From positions 1 through 64,000 of the forward strand of contig JAUCBJ010008982.1 of the NCBI GenBank assembly GCA_032718475.1: 64,000 nucleotides of DNA. Direction: 5' to 3'. Below the pieces are notes generated by a model. It was not told where the DNA came from. It ran no database searches and saw only the letters and a program-made list of their open reading frames with translations. Every line of letters begins with the position of its first letter. The stretch's first letter is position 1. Shown here in pieces: positions 11,206-20,653 of this stretch. Source of the DNA: Nemertoderma westbladi (Eukaryota > Xenacoelomorpha > Nemertodermatida > Nemertodermatidae). The translations under genes and the position numbers were made by a program.

Positions 11206-12241
11206 CAGGCGGCGGCGGACTCGTGAGGGTCTGGGGGCACGTTAAATCTTTTCTATAGTGCAAGGGAGTTACTGAAGGCCCTCGTGTCTAACGAACCATG
11301 AATCAACATGGTGCCGTGGTACCGTCTAGTCAGCCTGTTGCCGTACTGCTAGTCCTGTACACAGTAGGGGTGGTGGCTTAGTGTGATCTGTGGTTTATGT
11401 GGTGTCTATGTTTGTTATGTATGAGTTGACCAGACTCTTTACTGTCTCCGATCGGTTGCCTAAACGTGTCTTTTCCCAGGTAGCACTATTGGAATGGAGG
11501 TGTTGCATCGGAATGGGCAGGATTCTGATGATTCTGTTGGTACTACTATTGGAATGGAGGTAGCACCTGGAATATCTGCTGCAAGGAGGGGGTGGTGTTG
11601 TAGTGTGGTCCGAGTGAATGATACTCTGGAATCTGTGGTTTGGTTGTGGACGATCAGTGGCAGTTTGCTTGAGCTTTCTGTTGCTGTGGGTACGTGGTAT
11701 ACGTGAGTGTGTGTATGGCCACTGCGAGTGAGTGTGGGAAACCTTGCCAGTTGGTTCAGTCGCCGCTGGTTATTAGTAGGACCATATCTTTACTGCGCCC
11801 CAGCATACTTTGTGCACACAATGTTATTTTGCCCTGACGGCAAAATAAGGTACTCTCGACTCTTTTATCAGTCGATACAATTTTGTCCCCTCTGATTTTG
11901 TCACCGATTTGTCTTTCCCGATTATGTCCTCTGTGTGTGCATGGTATATGTCCGATTTTGTGTTTACCGTTGTGTACTTAATTTTGTGAGCATCTGTTGA
12001 GTACACATGTACAGTGACTGGTAAGTGGTTACTTGTTCCTAGCTTTCGAGCTAGTCAGTATTGTTTGCGGAACCAACTTCAATGTACAGTCAGGCCACAG
12101 TAAGTTGACAGTAGCCGACCATCTGGCTACACGTGCGACGAGCTGTGCCGGTATGATCGGGGGATTGAAAATTGAACCCGGGAAGCATCGGGCTACCCTC
12201 CGGCCCGGTCTGATAAAAACGGAGTCAGACTGGCCCCAAGG
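11206..12241 (+). other. Spacer between ORF A and gag, possible intron
   Basis: No gene is supported. It contains a short duplicated segment (CTATTGGAATGGAGGT near 11487 and 11548). It begins shortly after a donor-like GTGAGG and ends before an acceptor-like GGAGCCCAG at about 12290, so it could be an intron, but this is unproven. Confidence 0.4.
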
Positions 12242-14823
12242 GTGGTGGGAAAGAGTCCGCCTCGTGGGTGCGCCTCGGGGAGGAGCCCAGAAGGACGCAA
12301 GCGAGAAGACAGAAAGGCAGCGGCAGCGGCAGCAGCAGCGGCAGAAGCTGAAAGAAAAGCGGCAGCGGCAGCGGCAGAAGCTGAAAGAAAAGTGGCAGCG
12401 GCAGCGGCAGAACCTGAAAGAAAAGCGGCAGCGGCAGCGGCAGAAGTTGAAAGAAAGGTGGCAGAAGCTGAAAGAAAAGCGGCAGCGGCAGCGGCAGAAG
12501 CTGAAAGAAAAGCGGCAGAGGCAGTGGTAGAAGCAGAACGGAGGGTATCTGAAGAGACAGCCCAACTAGAGTTGGAAAATCTTCAAGTGAAGCAAGATTA
12601 CTTAAATAAACAGAGAACAGCTACTCAGATGCAGCTGCTAAGTCGATCTACTCCCAAGAGACAGGGATTTACATCCTCTGATGAAGGCGATACAACAGAT
12701 CCTGAAGGTAGAGGAAATAAATCTCGTTCCAGCGGATGTAAAAGGGCGTTGCACTGGCAGAAATTGCCTAATTTGCCTCCAGCTGTGAAAAGGCAACTAG
12801 CTAGTGTAGATTTAAGTAATCCTGAGCCTACAGACCAAATTATTAGAGTAGAAAGACTCCCTACTATAGTAGATGAGCTTGAAATAATTAGGCCTGTTCT
12901 CGAAGCCACTCCCTCTGTGATAGAGACACCTGTACTTCCAGAACCTAACTCTAAATTCCCTTTGCACAGTACTAAACTACCTGTGCCCAGTAGAGCAGCC
13001 CTTGAATCAATCCCGATCCTGGACGCCGAGCAAGACATCAATGATTTGTCACCCGTCGTCCCTCGTCTACCCGCTACTATGTTGGCGGCTCCCGTTTCGG
13101 CGGTAGAGTGGGTGGATGAGGGACGGCGGGCGATAGATCTCCTGCTCGGGCAGCTGGAGGAACATCGTATACATTCCTCCCAGCAGGTCCGGGAGTTGGA
13201 AGGGACTGTTCAGCAGTTAAAGGGAACAGTAAGAGAGAGTAGGTTAGAGTTGCAAGAAGTGCAGCAGAGTATCGCGTTGGCGAGCGATAAATTGGTAAAT
13301 ATACAAAGGGGTATACCACCACCCCCTGTAACAATGTGTCAACCTGTTAGGTCTGAAGTATTTCATGCGCAAGGTGTGGAGCCTACACGCATCTATACAG
13401 CTAGTGAAGTAGAAACTCCTATAGTAAACCCTATTAAGGGTAATTATAAACCTGTTGACAATGATATTCCATATAGACCTGATCATAATCCGAGAAATTT
13501 ATATACCGATAACTCGATATTAAATAATACGATGGCCCAAGAAAGTTTTACGCGTCAAATGGCTAGAACCGAAGCCCGTCCAGCGGTAAAGGTGGGAGAG
13601 GTCGTCAAGTTCAATGGAGATGAGATGAAATGGTTACCTTTCAATGAATATTATAAAGATAACATACAGAACTCTGTACTATCTAACGGAGAGAAACTTA
13701 GATTCCTCATCGAGTGCTTGGAAGGACCTCCCAAGTTAATGGCGTTAAAGTTTATTGGACTTCCAGATGGATTAAGACAAGTTTGGGATACACTAAACAT
13801 CAGGTATGGTAATAGGACTAACATAGCTAGGTATTTGTATTAGTAGCGCCCCGAAAGTTCCTTAGCAGCGGGATTATAGAGTTTTCCGATGAGATTCAGG
13901 AGATCTGTAGACAACTAGATTGGTTAGGTAAGTCTCATGAATACCAGAATTCTATGGTTGTAGGAGCATTAGCATCAACTTTGCCAAAGGGTGGAGTAGG
14001 TACTCGCTGGGACAAAAAGGTTCTCTATTTGATGGACCATCAACATAGAGACCCTACCATGGCTGATCTCATGTCATTCTTAAATGGAGAGGTAAGATTA
14101 CAGCTCCTCAAACAGTCCTGAGAGAAGATACCGGAAAATAAGGCGAGTGAAAAACCCGTTTCTAGGAGAAAGGTAACACCAGTGTGTTATACAGACGACG
14201 GCGAAAGCCAAACCTCCCACGAGGAGAACAGCGGGAAAGACACCGAAAGATCTTATTATGTCAACAAAACTCGGAAAGACGTAAGTAAATCTAAGTCTCG
14301 AACCAGTGACAGGAGAGAACAGGTAACAACAACTCCTCCTACGTCTCCTAAGAGAATTCATGGAAGAAAGCCCGAGGAAAGAACAAGTGTGCACCATACA
14401 GCACAGGTTAAAGTAAGTAACATCAAACCCAAATGTGCATTGTGCGACAGGCCCCATCGCTTGAGTGGATGTGATGAATTCTTGAAGAAATCCCTAAAGG
14501 ATAGACGTGATGTCATGTGGGATAAGCGGTTGTGTTATAATTGCCTCAGACAAGGACACTGTTACTCAGACGCGAGGTGTGCTAAGTGTGGCGCAAAACA
14601 TCATATCTTGCTGCACACAGAATTTGACAGAACCCGCACGAGTCAGGTAAGTGAGCCCAAACTACATGTCCAATTCAGTGATGTGAACGACACTGACCAC
14701 AGCTCTGAGATGGAAGGATTCTACACGGACGAATTCTCCGACGAAAACGAATCCTGTTATATGATAAACACCACGGTGCAGCACTTACATATGAGACTGA
14801 AACCGATAATGAAGCGCAACTGA
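12242..14823 (+). pseudogene. BEL/Pao-type gag (coiled coil, DUF1759, zinc knuckles), frameshifted
   Basis: Frame 2 (12242-13843) has an Ala/Glu/Arg/Lys coiled-coil repeat (about 12320-12540), a linker, a second coiled coil (LEGTVQQLKGTVRESRLELQ) and the start of a DUF1759-like region (VVKFNGDEMKWLPFNEYY). Two adjacent TAGs at 13841-13846 end this frame. The domain continues in frame 1 from 13846 (WLGKSHEYQNSMVVGAL, then KKVLYLMDHQHRDPTMADL) past a TGA near 14119. It then reaches the zinc region: CALCDRPHRLSGC from 14434, CYNCLRQGHCYSDARC from about 14533, and CAKCGAKHHILLH. This double CCHC plus a third Cys/His cluster is the BEL/Pao pattern. The product would package element RNA. The breaks show it is inactive here. 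The start codon is uncertain because the upstream spacer may be an intron. Confidence 0.75.
12317..12525 (+). repeat. Short tandem coding repeat (GCGGCAGCGGCAGAAGCTGA type)
   Basis: A 24-30-bp GCGGCA-rich unit repeats about seven times. It is open in two frames: Ala-rich AEAERKAAAA in frame 2 and RQRQKLKEK in frame 3, which ends at a TAG at 12528. Frame 2 continues into the rest of gag, so that is the likely coding frame. Confidence 0.8.
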
Positions 14824-15372
14824 CTATTCCGGACCGGCAACCATCTTGGAAAGCGCCAACTTCCAACGTCGGAATCCGGGAATTCCCTGTAGTGCAGCTG
14901 AGAGTCAACGGATTAGGGAGAAGTTTGATAGTAAATGCCCTCCTTGACTCCGGCAGCACAGGTACATTCATCGACAAAGAACTAGCCGAAGACATCTTTG
15001 CTGGACAACCCAAGTTCCGAACTAAGTTGAACCTTTCAGGAATTATGCAGGTTTGGAAATCCACAGTAGCTACAGATTACTATGTGGGTGCGTTGTCCAC
15101 TCCCCAGGATGAACTAGGAGAACATAGCATAAGGTCAGTAAAAATGTTTGGCGATGAAGAACTTTGCTGCTAGTCATAGTCAAGTGGAACCTTATAACTG
15201 GGATGAAGACCATTTTACCCAGCAGCAGGATATCCCTAGATTCAACACCGACTACCCAGGGGTGCAGATATTAATCGGCCAAAATGCGCATGAGGCGCTT
15301 GAGACATTAGAAAAACGGCCTGCTCGACAGCAACCATTACAAACATACACGGGAAGAACGAGAGTAGGTTGA
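14787..15372 (+). pseudogene. Retropepsin-like aspartic protease of the LTR element, frameshifted
   Basis: Frame 3 takes over from gag near 14787 and contains VNALLDSGSTGTFIDKELAE, with the catalytic DSG triad at 14946-14954, as in the DUF1758/peptidase A17 domain of BEL/Pao elements. It stops at 15171-15173. The domain continues in frame 1 to 15372 and includes the expected later motif VQILIGQNAHEALETLE. The enzyme would cleave the element polyprotein. The shift from gag may be decay or an expression signal; the later shift is certainly decay. Confidence 0.78.
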
Positions 15373-15402
15373 TACTTCACTGGACCTTCCCGTAGAACAC
15401 TG

Positions 15403-15768
15403 ATGGAAAGACTCCCTCAAGAGAGGATACATCAGGTGAGTGAATGGGAAGAAGAAATCAGTGAGGGAGAAACCACAACTGAGGGAACACCATACTCCTC
15501 AGATAATGACGATATTAACCAATTATACGATGAGGAAAATACAATTGATCTCCTCAACGAAAACCAAACTTGGTGTTTCCATCATCACTATTCCAAGACG
15601 AAGAAGAAACCTGGAATTGTATTCGAAACACAACAACTCAATCGCCCAGTTGGTCGTTTATGTTTACTGGAAAGAGACCGAGAACTGTCCGGAAACTATG
15701 GAAGGCAAGATACTCTTCCCACGACCACCTCCCTAATCCAACAAACATCTAGGGACTCCCCAACGTAA
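15403..15768 (+). pseudogene. Acidic post-protease remnant, function unknown
   Basis: An open stretch of about 120 codons is acidic at first (EWEEEISEGETTTEGTPYSS) and then reads WCFHHHYSKTKKKPGIVFE. The latter is faintly like the WYLPHH...VVF start of a BEL/Pao reverse transcriptase. No active-site aspartates follow. It could be the last trace of a lost pol gene or unrelated sequence. Confidence 0.35.
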
Positions 15769-17221
15769 CAGCATATGGAGTGGGTGTGTGACTATATTAT
15801 TTTATATTTGTTTTTATTATTTTTATATTTATGTATGTATTATTACGTAATTTTATTATCCTATAGATCCTCGTGTCTCGGCTAAACCAAGCTCTGGGTA
15901 GACCTTGGAAACGACTTGCCTCTTCTCACTGACATTGCTTCTTGCAATATTGCTCTCATACCGTATATTAAATAATACATATAGTAGCGTGATGTCCCTT
16001 TAACAGTAGCGTAGAACGCAAAATAAATCTGTTAAACCCTTGACCATCTGTAATTCTAGTCGATTAAGATGTCGCAGCACCCACCGATATACTTGAAAGA
16101 CAAAATTCTAGAATCAGTGGTTAACGTCCCCAGACAAGTTCTGGAATAAATCGGTACCCATCTTAAATATTTAATATTTATAAAAATCTATTAAAACAAA
16201 TGTTATAATAGAGTAAATGCAGACAAATAAACTCTAAGGAGTTTGTAAACCAAGAAAATCTATAAATCCAAAATCTGTTAAAAAATCAGATCCTTTAAAA
16301 TTCTAGTCGATTAAGATATTGTAGCACTTACCGATACTCTTAAAAGGACGAATTTCCTAGAATTAAGGATCCTAGTCCCCAGACATGTTCTGGAATAAAA
16401 TTGTGTCTATTTTAATATTAAATAATAAAATTTACGGGAATAAATTTAAATTCATATCCTCTCATGAATTTGATAAATTGTCATTTTATACAATTTATAA
16501 CATTCCCAAAATTCCATTAATTAATAGATCATGGGAGCGGAGATTCACCCTATTAAGTATATTAGTGTGCGAGAATCTCCTATGTATAGTCAATAGCCGA
16601 TAAAATCCATAAAATCATGTATAAAGGGGAATATTGACAATTAAAGAATTACTATTAAATAGCATCCCAGATCTGTATGCATGCGAATTACCCTAATTCT
16701 ACTGCTAGCTTTCCATAATGTCACCATAGCAACAACCACGCTAGAATTAGAAGCGAGTTAAAAGAACAATATAAAGCTTGCCTCATTGAATAGCATACGG
16801 AATAAATAGCACACTGCTAGTATCCAGGTATACATAATAATAACGTGGCATTCTGGAAGGCACTTGACTAACGGACAAATGGCCCGAATGTGTACAATTT
16901 GTGACAAGTGTGTGGAATTTGTGTATTTATAGGTGAATGTTACTACTAAAGTGTGTTTACAGTAGCGAGTCGCAGTTGTGAAAGTTACCCTGCCTCTGTA
17001 GCAAGAATCTGAAGTAATTCTGAGCCCTTGGGACGGACAGTGGAGTGACTCGCACTGGTTATTGTTGTCGTTATGTAGCTACTACGTTGGCGAGAGACAC
17101 AGCGGCAACAGTACATTAGCGCTGAGGAGCTTTCGCTGTCCGGGGGCATTGAGGGGGAGGCAGCGACGACCGCTAGCCTAAATATAATTAATTATAATAT
17201 CGATAAACTCATATAGCAGCT
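15769..17221 (+). other. Internal non-coding region of the LTR element
   Basis: No gene is seen in this AT-rich block between the protease remnant and ORF C. It contains a spaced direct repeat (16024-16150 and 16270-16400). In a polymerase-bearing BEL/Pao element, reverse transcriptase, RNase H and integrase would occupy this position. Confidence 0.6.
16024..16400 (+). repeat. Pair of about 130-bp direct repeats, 247 bp apart
   Basis: Both copies start AAATCTGTTAAA and contain TTCTAGTCGATTAAGAT (16054 and 16301). They continue with TAGCAC/GCAGCAC..CCGATA and end GTCCCCAGACA(A/T)GTTCTGGAATAAA. The ends are better conserved than the middle. Confidence 0.8.
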
Positions 17222-19419
17222 ATGACGGAGTTGATAGAAGATGATCTTGGTATCAGGGAGCGATATACCCTACCCTTGCAAACGTTTGTTGATAGTTTAA
17301 TAAGCGGTGACGCTAGTCAACCTACTACGGAGGACGATGGCCGTTATATCGAACCGCCAATGTCAAAGGAACAGCTCACGCGTGAATTGGACTATAGAAA
17401 ATTCACCGCTCGCTATACGCATTGTAATGGTATGTATATGGACTTCTTAACTACTGGTCATCCTATCGATTTACACGATACGGACGATGTAGACATCGAA
17501 AGGGAAAGGATCCTATTTACATATCATACCCAGCGGAGTCGGAAACTGAGAATCGACCACGAAAATTCTATTCGAAACCAACTCGAAAGAGAAGATGTTG
17601 AAGAGCCGGATAAACGCAGTGACTTCAACGAATATCTGGAATTCTTGAGAGAAACATATCTCAATGTAGCCAGTCAACAAAATCTAGAAACTCGATATCC
17701 TCAAGGTATACATCATGACCCTATGATAGAACTCAAACGACTCTATTTCACTATGATGTATCTTACCGCCGATCGACCGCTACCTGTTGTACCGGATAGC
17801 TTCGAATAGATGGAGGAATATTGTAAAACTGGAGAAAGATTACCCGCGTTTCCCCTACAAGACGTGCGTCTTTAGTATTATTGCGATGAATGCCCAAGAC
17901 CTAACCAGCAAACGGAAAGACATAAACATCCGCGGAGACGTTGCGCTAAACACAGTTTTACTCGCTATACTTACGGGAGTTTCGAGCGAAACTTGTTCGA
18001 TGTATCACCTACGCTCGCTCAACTCAAACGATCCTTAAATAAACCGATGATCAGAGTTCCGGAATACTCGGTCAGACATCCCCATTCCCTGGTGAGACCT
18101 CAGACTCTTGATCCTAATAGTATGACGGATCCTCCTGAACTGCACTCATTGTTCAAAGATCTAGTGTTACCCAAACAATTAGTCGGTGGCACTCCGGTTG
18201 TGGGCTCCCTAGATATTCGCCCATCTTACCTAGCCATATTGGGACGCGGACACCTAATATCGCCGTTCAACCCGTATAGTCATCCCAGTCTAACCCCGAT
18301 ACAACATGTCACCGAGGTGGAGGAGAGCGTTGTGCGAAACGCGCTAGACGCTATTCGACAAAAGATTGGAAAAGGAACTTACGATTGTTTATATAAACGT
18401 AGATTGCAGCGGCAAGTCCAAGCGGTAAAAGAATTGTCTTCACACCAGTTTGATCGGGAGATCCAGAATCTCGAGGAAGACATCGAACTTGGACGAATCT
18501 ACTCTCTGCAAGAGTTTTTGGACGAACGCTTCCAACGACAAGCGGAGGAAAATCAGCTCGAGGAGAAGCATATCGAAATGGACGAGAGAGAAGAAGCAGC
18601 TTTAGCCCAGCCAGAAGCTCAAATCCTTATGACCAATCTCTATTCCAAAATCATTATTCATCCTTCAATGGTTCCCCATTTCGGAGACAAACTCTTCGCC
18701 ACGGTACAACCCCAACCGGTTGATATCAACCTAAGATCTAGAGATCTTATCGCTGACGCTCCTATGTTACAACGTCCGCCAATCGAGGCCACTCGTGTCG
18801 ACGGTATACTCGTTGAACCTCTGGACAATCGAGCGGATCTTGTCCGTCGTATGGTACACGAGGTCAACCTACACGCTAGACCTTTACCAAACTCATTTTA
18901 TGGGATCAAAGACCACCCTTATTATGTCAATTTAACTCAATATTATATGGTGAAACCGGAAGATCTTACATACAGTTTAAAGTTTCTACCATTGATAAAT
19001 CACGCGGTGACTTGTTCATAAACTCGCATCCAGAGTTACAAGAAGTTCATAGACAACCATATGAATATAGAGCCCGAGAACGCGAGTTAGAAAGAACCAT
19101 CAAACCGAGGAAATTTCTCACTACTCACGGTCCGCCTACCGCTCTCGTGCAGACAACTCATCAGGGACCAGTAAGAGCTGCTGTCTTGAAACGCCCTCTG
19201 AAGGTTGTTCGACCTCGTTCCACTGAGGTTGATATCGATCAACCGGGTACCTCGACTGGCGGATACACCGACCGTAACCCTAAACCTTCCGATGCAATTG
19301 TATTGCACCCCTCACCCAGGAGTTATAGCCCTCCTAGTAAAGTGGCTGGCCCCAAAGAGAAAAGGACTCTTCCTAGCCTCAAAAAACTTTGTAAACGCCG
19401 TTCACGTAAGAAGGACTAA
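17222..19419 (+). pseudogene. ORF C of the LTR element, unrecognised ~730-codon protein region
   Basis: A genuine ATG at 17222 opens frame 2. The frame is interrupted by two TAG codons (17807-17809 and 17873-17875), continues open to 19021, then shifts to frame 1 near 19010 and ends at 19419. The whole region is coding-like. Visible parts are an acidic, helical N-terminal ~195 residues (TELIEDDLGIRERYTLPL onward), a short Cys/His-rich stretch (CDECPRP, then HKHPRRRC), a Pro-rich block (PQTLDPNSMTDPPEL), and a long charged coiled coil (about 18415-18615; EEDIELGRIYSLQEFLDE). The end is strongly basic (KKLCKRRSRKKD) and resembles a nuclear localisation signal. There is no signal peptide or membrane segment, so it is not an obvious envelope. 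I recognise no family. Its place, directly before the polypurine tract, is that of an accessory ORF. Confidence 0.65.
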
Positions 19420-19489
19420 CTGTTTAGAGTATTTTTATATTTTAGAAACTGTGATTTTTTATATTTTATAGAATTAAATCCCATTTTCT

Positions 19490-19497
19490 GGGAGCGG
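19490..19497 (+). promoter_or_regulatory. Polypurine tract before the 3' LTR
   Basis: GGGAGCGG ends exactly where the 3' LTR begins (TGTAAAAG at 19498). This is the expected plus-strand priming site and fixes the LTR boundary. Confidence 0.7.
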
Positions 19498-20490
19498 TGT
19501 AAAAGCTTTTGCGGACATAACAAGTCATTTTTCCCCGCAATGCGCAGTGTAGATGCTTTAGCGGACATAACAAGTCATTTTTGCTGCAATGCGCATAATA
19601 CTCTAAAAGATTGGAGCTCAGATGACGAAATCTGTCAGCTGATTTCCTGTAGACATGGAACCTCTTTGTTCTGCTCAGCCAATCAGAGCGATTTTCACTT
19701 TATGTTGGACAGGGGCCTATGGAAAACCGCGCAATGCCAATGCAATTATGGTCTTTGTTTACCTTTCTGAGCCAGAGAACCGGCTTAGAGTTATTCTGTA
19801 CTTCTGTTGTGGAAGTTTCAGACTTTGGCCTAAACATCTGATGGCTTTGATTACAAGAACGTAAAACTATTAACGCATCGCACAGCAACTCAACATTGCT
19901 GCACATGGAACACTGCATAAGTAACACATACTGACTGTTCACTGCAATGTTTTGCTTCTGTTATTAATTGGTGTTATATTGATGTATATTGCTGATATAT
20001 TTGGAGAATACAAATGAATAATCATAAAACCCCCAATCTTCTTGATTATTGAAGGTGAGAGGAACAGGTTTACCGGTAGCAACTGCGACTTACATTATAG
20101 TGGTTTTTTGTGTGAATTAAATGCTATTTCATAATCCCTACATGTGTCAGTTGCGATCCTCCTTATATATGATCAAATTCAGTGAAGGTCAGCAGATCAG
20201 TGCGAAGTAGTGTGAAGTAGTGTGAAGTCATGTGAAGTAGTGTGAAGGTTAATATAGCATCTCCTAAAGAATGCGCTTTTTACAAAACTCTGTGGCCATC
20301 AAGTTGTGATTAGTATAAGTCATAACTCTGTTTTTATACTTAAAGCGCCACGTCCTAAAGGAACTGTTAATATTTCCCCGAAAGTAAATATATTGTCAGA
20401 GATTATATATTAACGATCAATCGAATAATACAGTAGGTCTACACCGCAATCACTATCAAAGCATCCGAATCCAGTCTCCCTTAACTGTGG
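19498..20490 (+). repeat. 3' LTR (993 bp)
   Basis: It matches 7264-8237. Differences include an extra short segment near 20025, an altered segment near 19735 and AATATA instead of AATAAA at 20251-20256. Confidence 0.92.
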
Positions 20491-20653
20491 TACAACCTGA
20501 CAATATGTCAGTCTGTCTTAAGTCCACATAATTTCAAAACTTCCATGGCTGCATGGTTGCCGTTACCGAGCATGATTGGCAGGTGGCGACAATAATCTGA
20601 AGACGGTACTGGTACTACTACTAGGATCGGCATGCTGCATTGCAGCTGCATTT

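Larger units (their letters stand above)
7264..20490 (+). mobile_element. 13.2-kb LTR retroelement with gag and protease remnants and an extra ORF, lacking pol
   Basis: The order is 5' LTR (7264-8237), 1.75-kb leader, ORF A (9995-11205), 1-kb spacer, gag (12242-14823), aspartic protease (about 14787-15372), a short acidic remnant (15403-15768), 1.45 kb without a gene, ORF C (17222-19419), polypurine tract and 3' LTR (19498-20490). I could find no reverse transcriptase active-site motif, RNase H or integrase anywhere between the LTRs. Gag and protease resemble BEL/Pao. Several frameshifts show it is not a functional copy. It was inserted into the older gag fragment ending at 7263. Target duplications are not clear: GGTCA precedes it and GGTAC or TACAA follows. 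Confidence 0.85.

Noticed and set aside
7250-20500. Target-site duplication of the LTR element
   Set aside because: GGTCA before and GGTAC or TACAA after do not match, and the LTR 3' end is not a clean CA.
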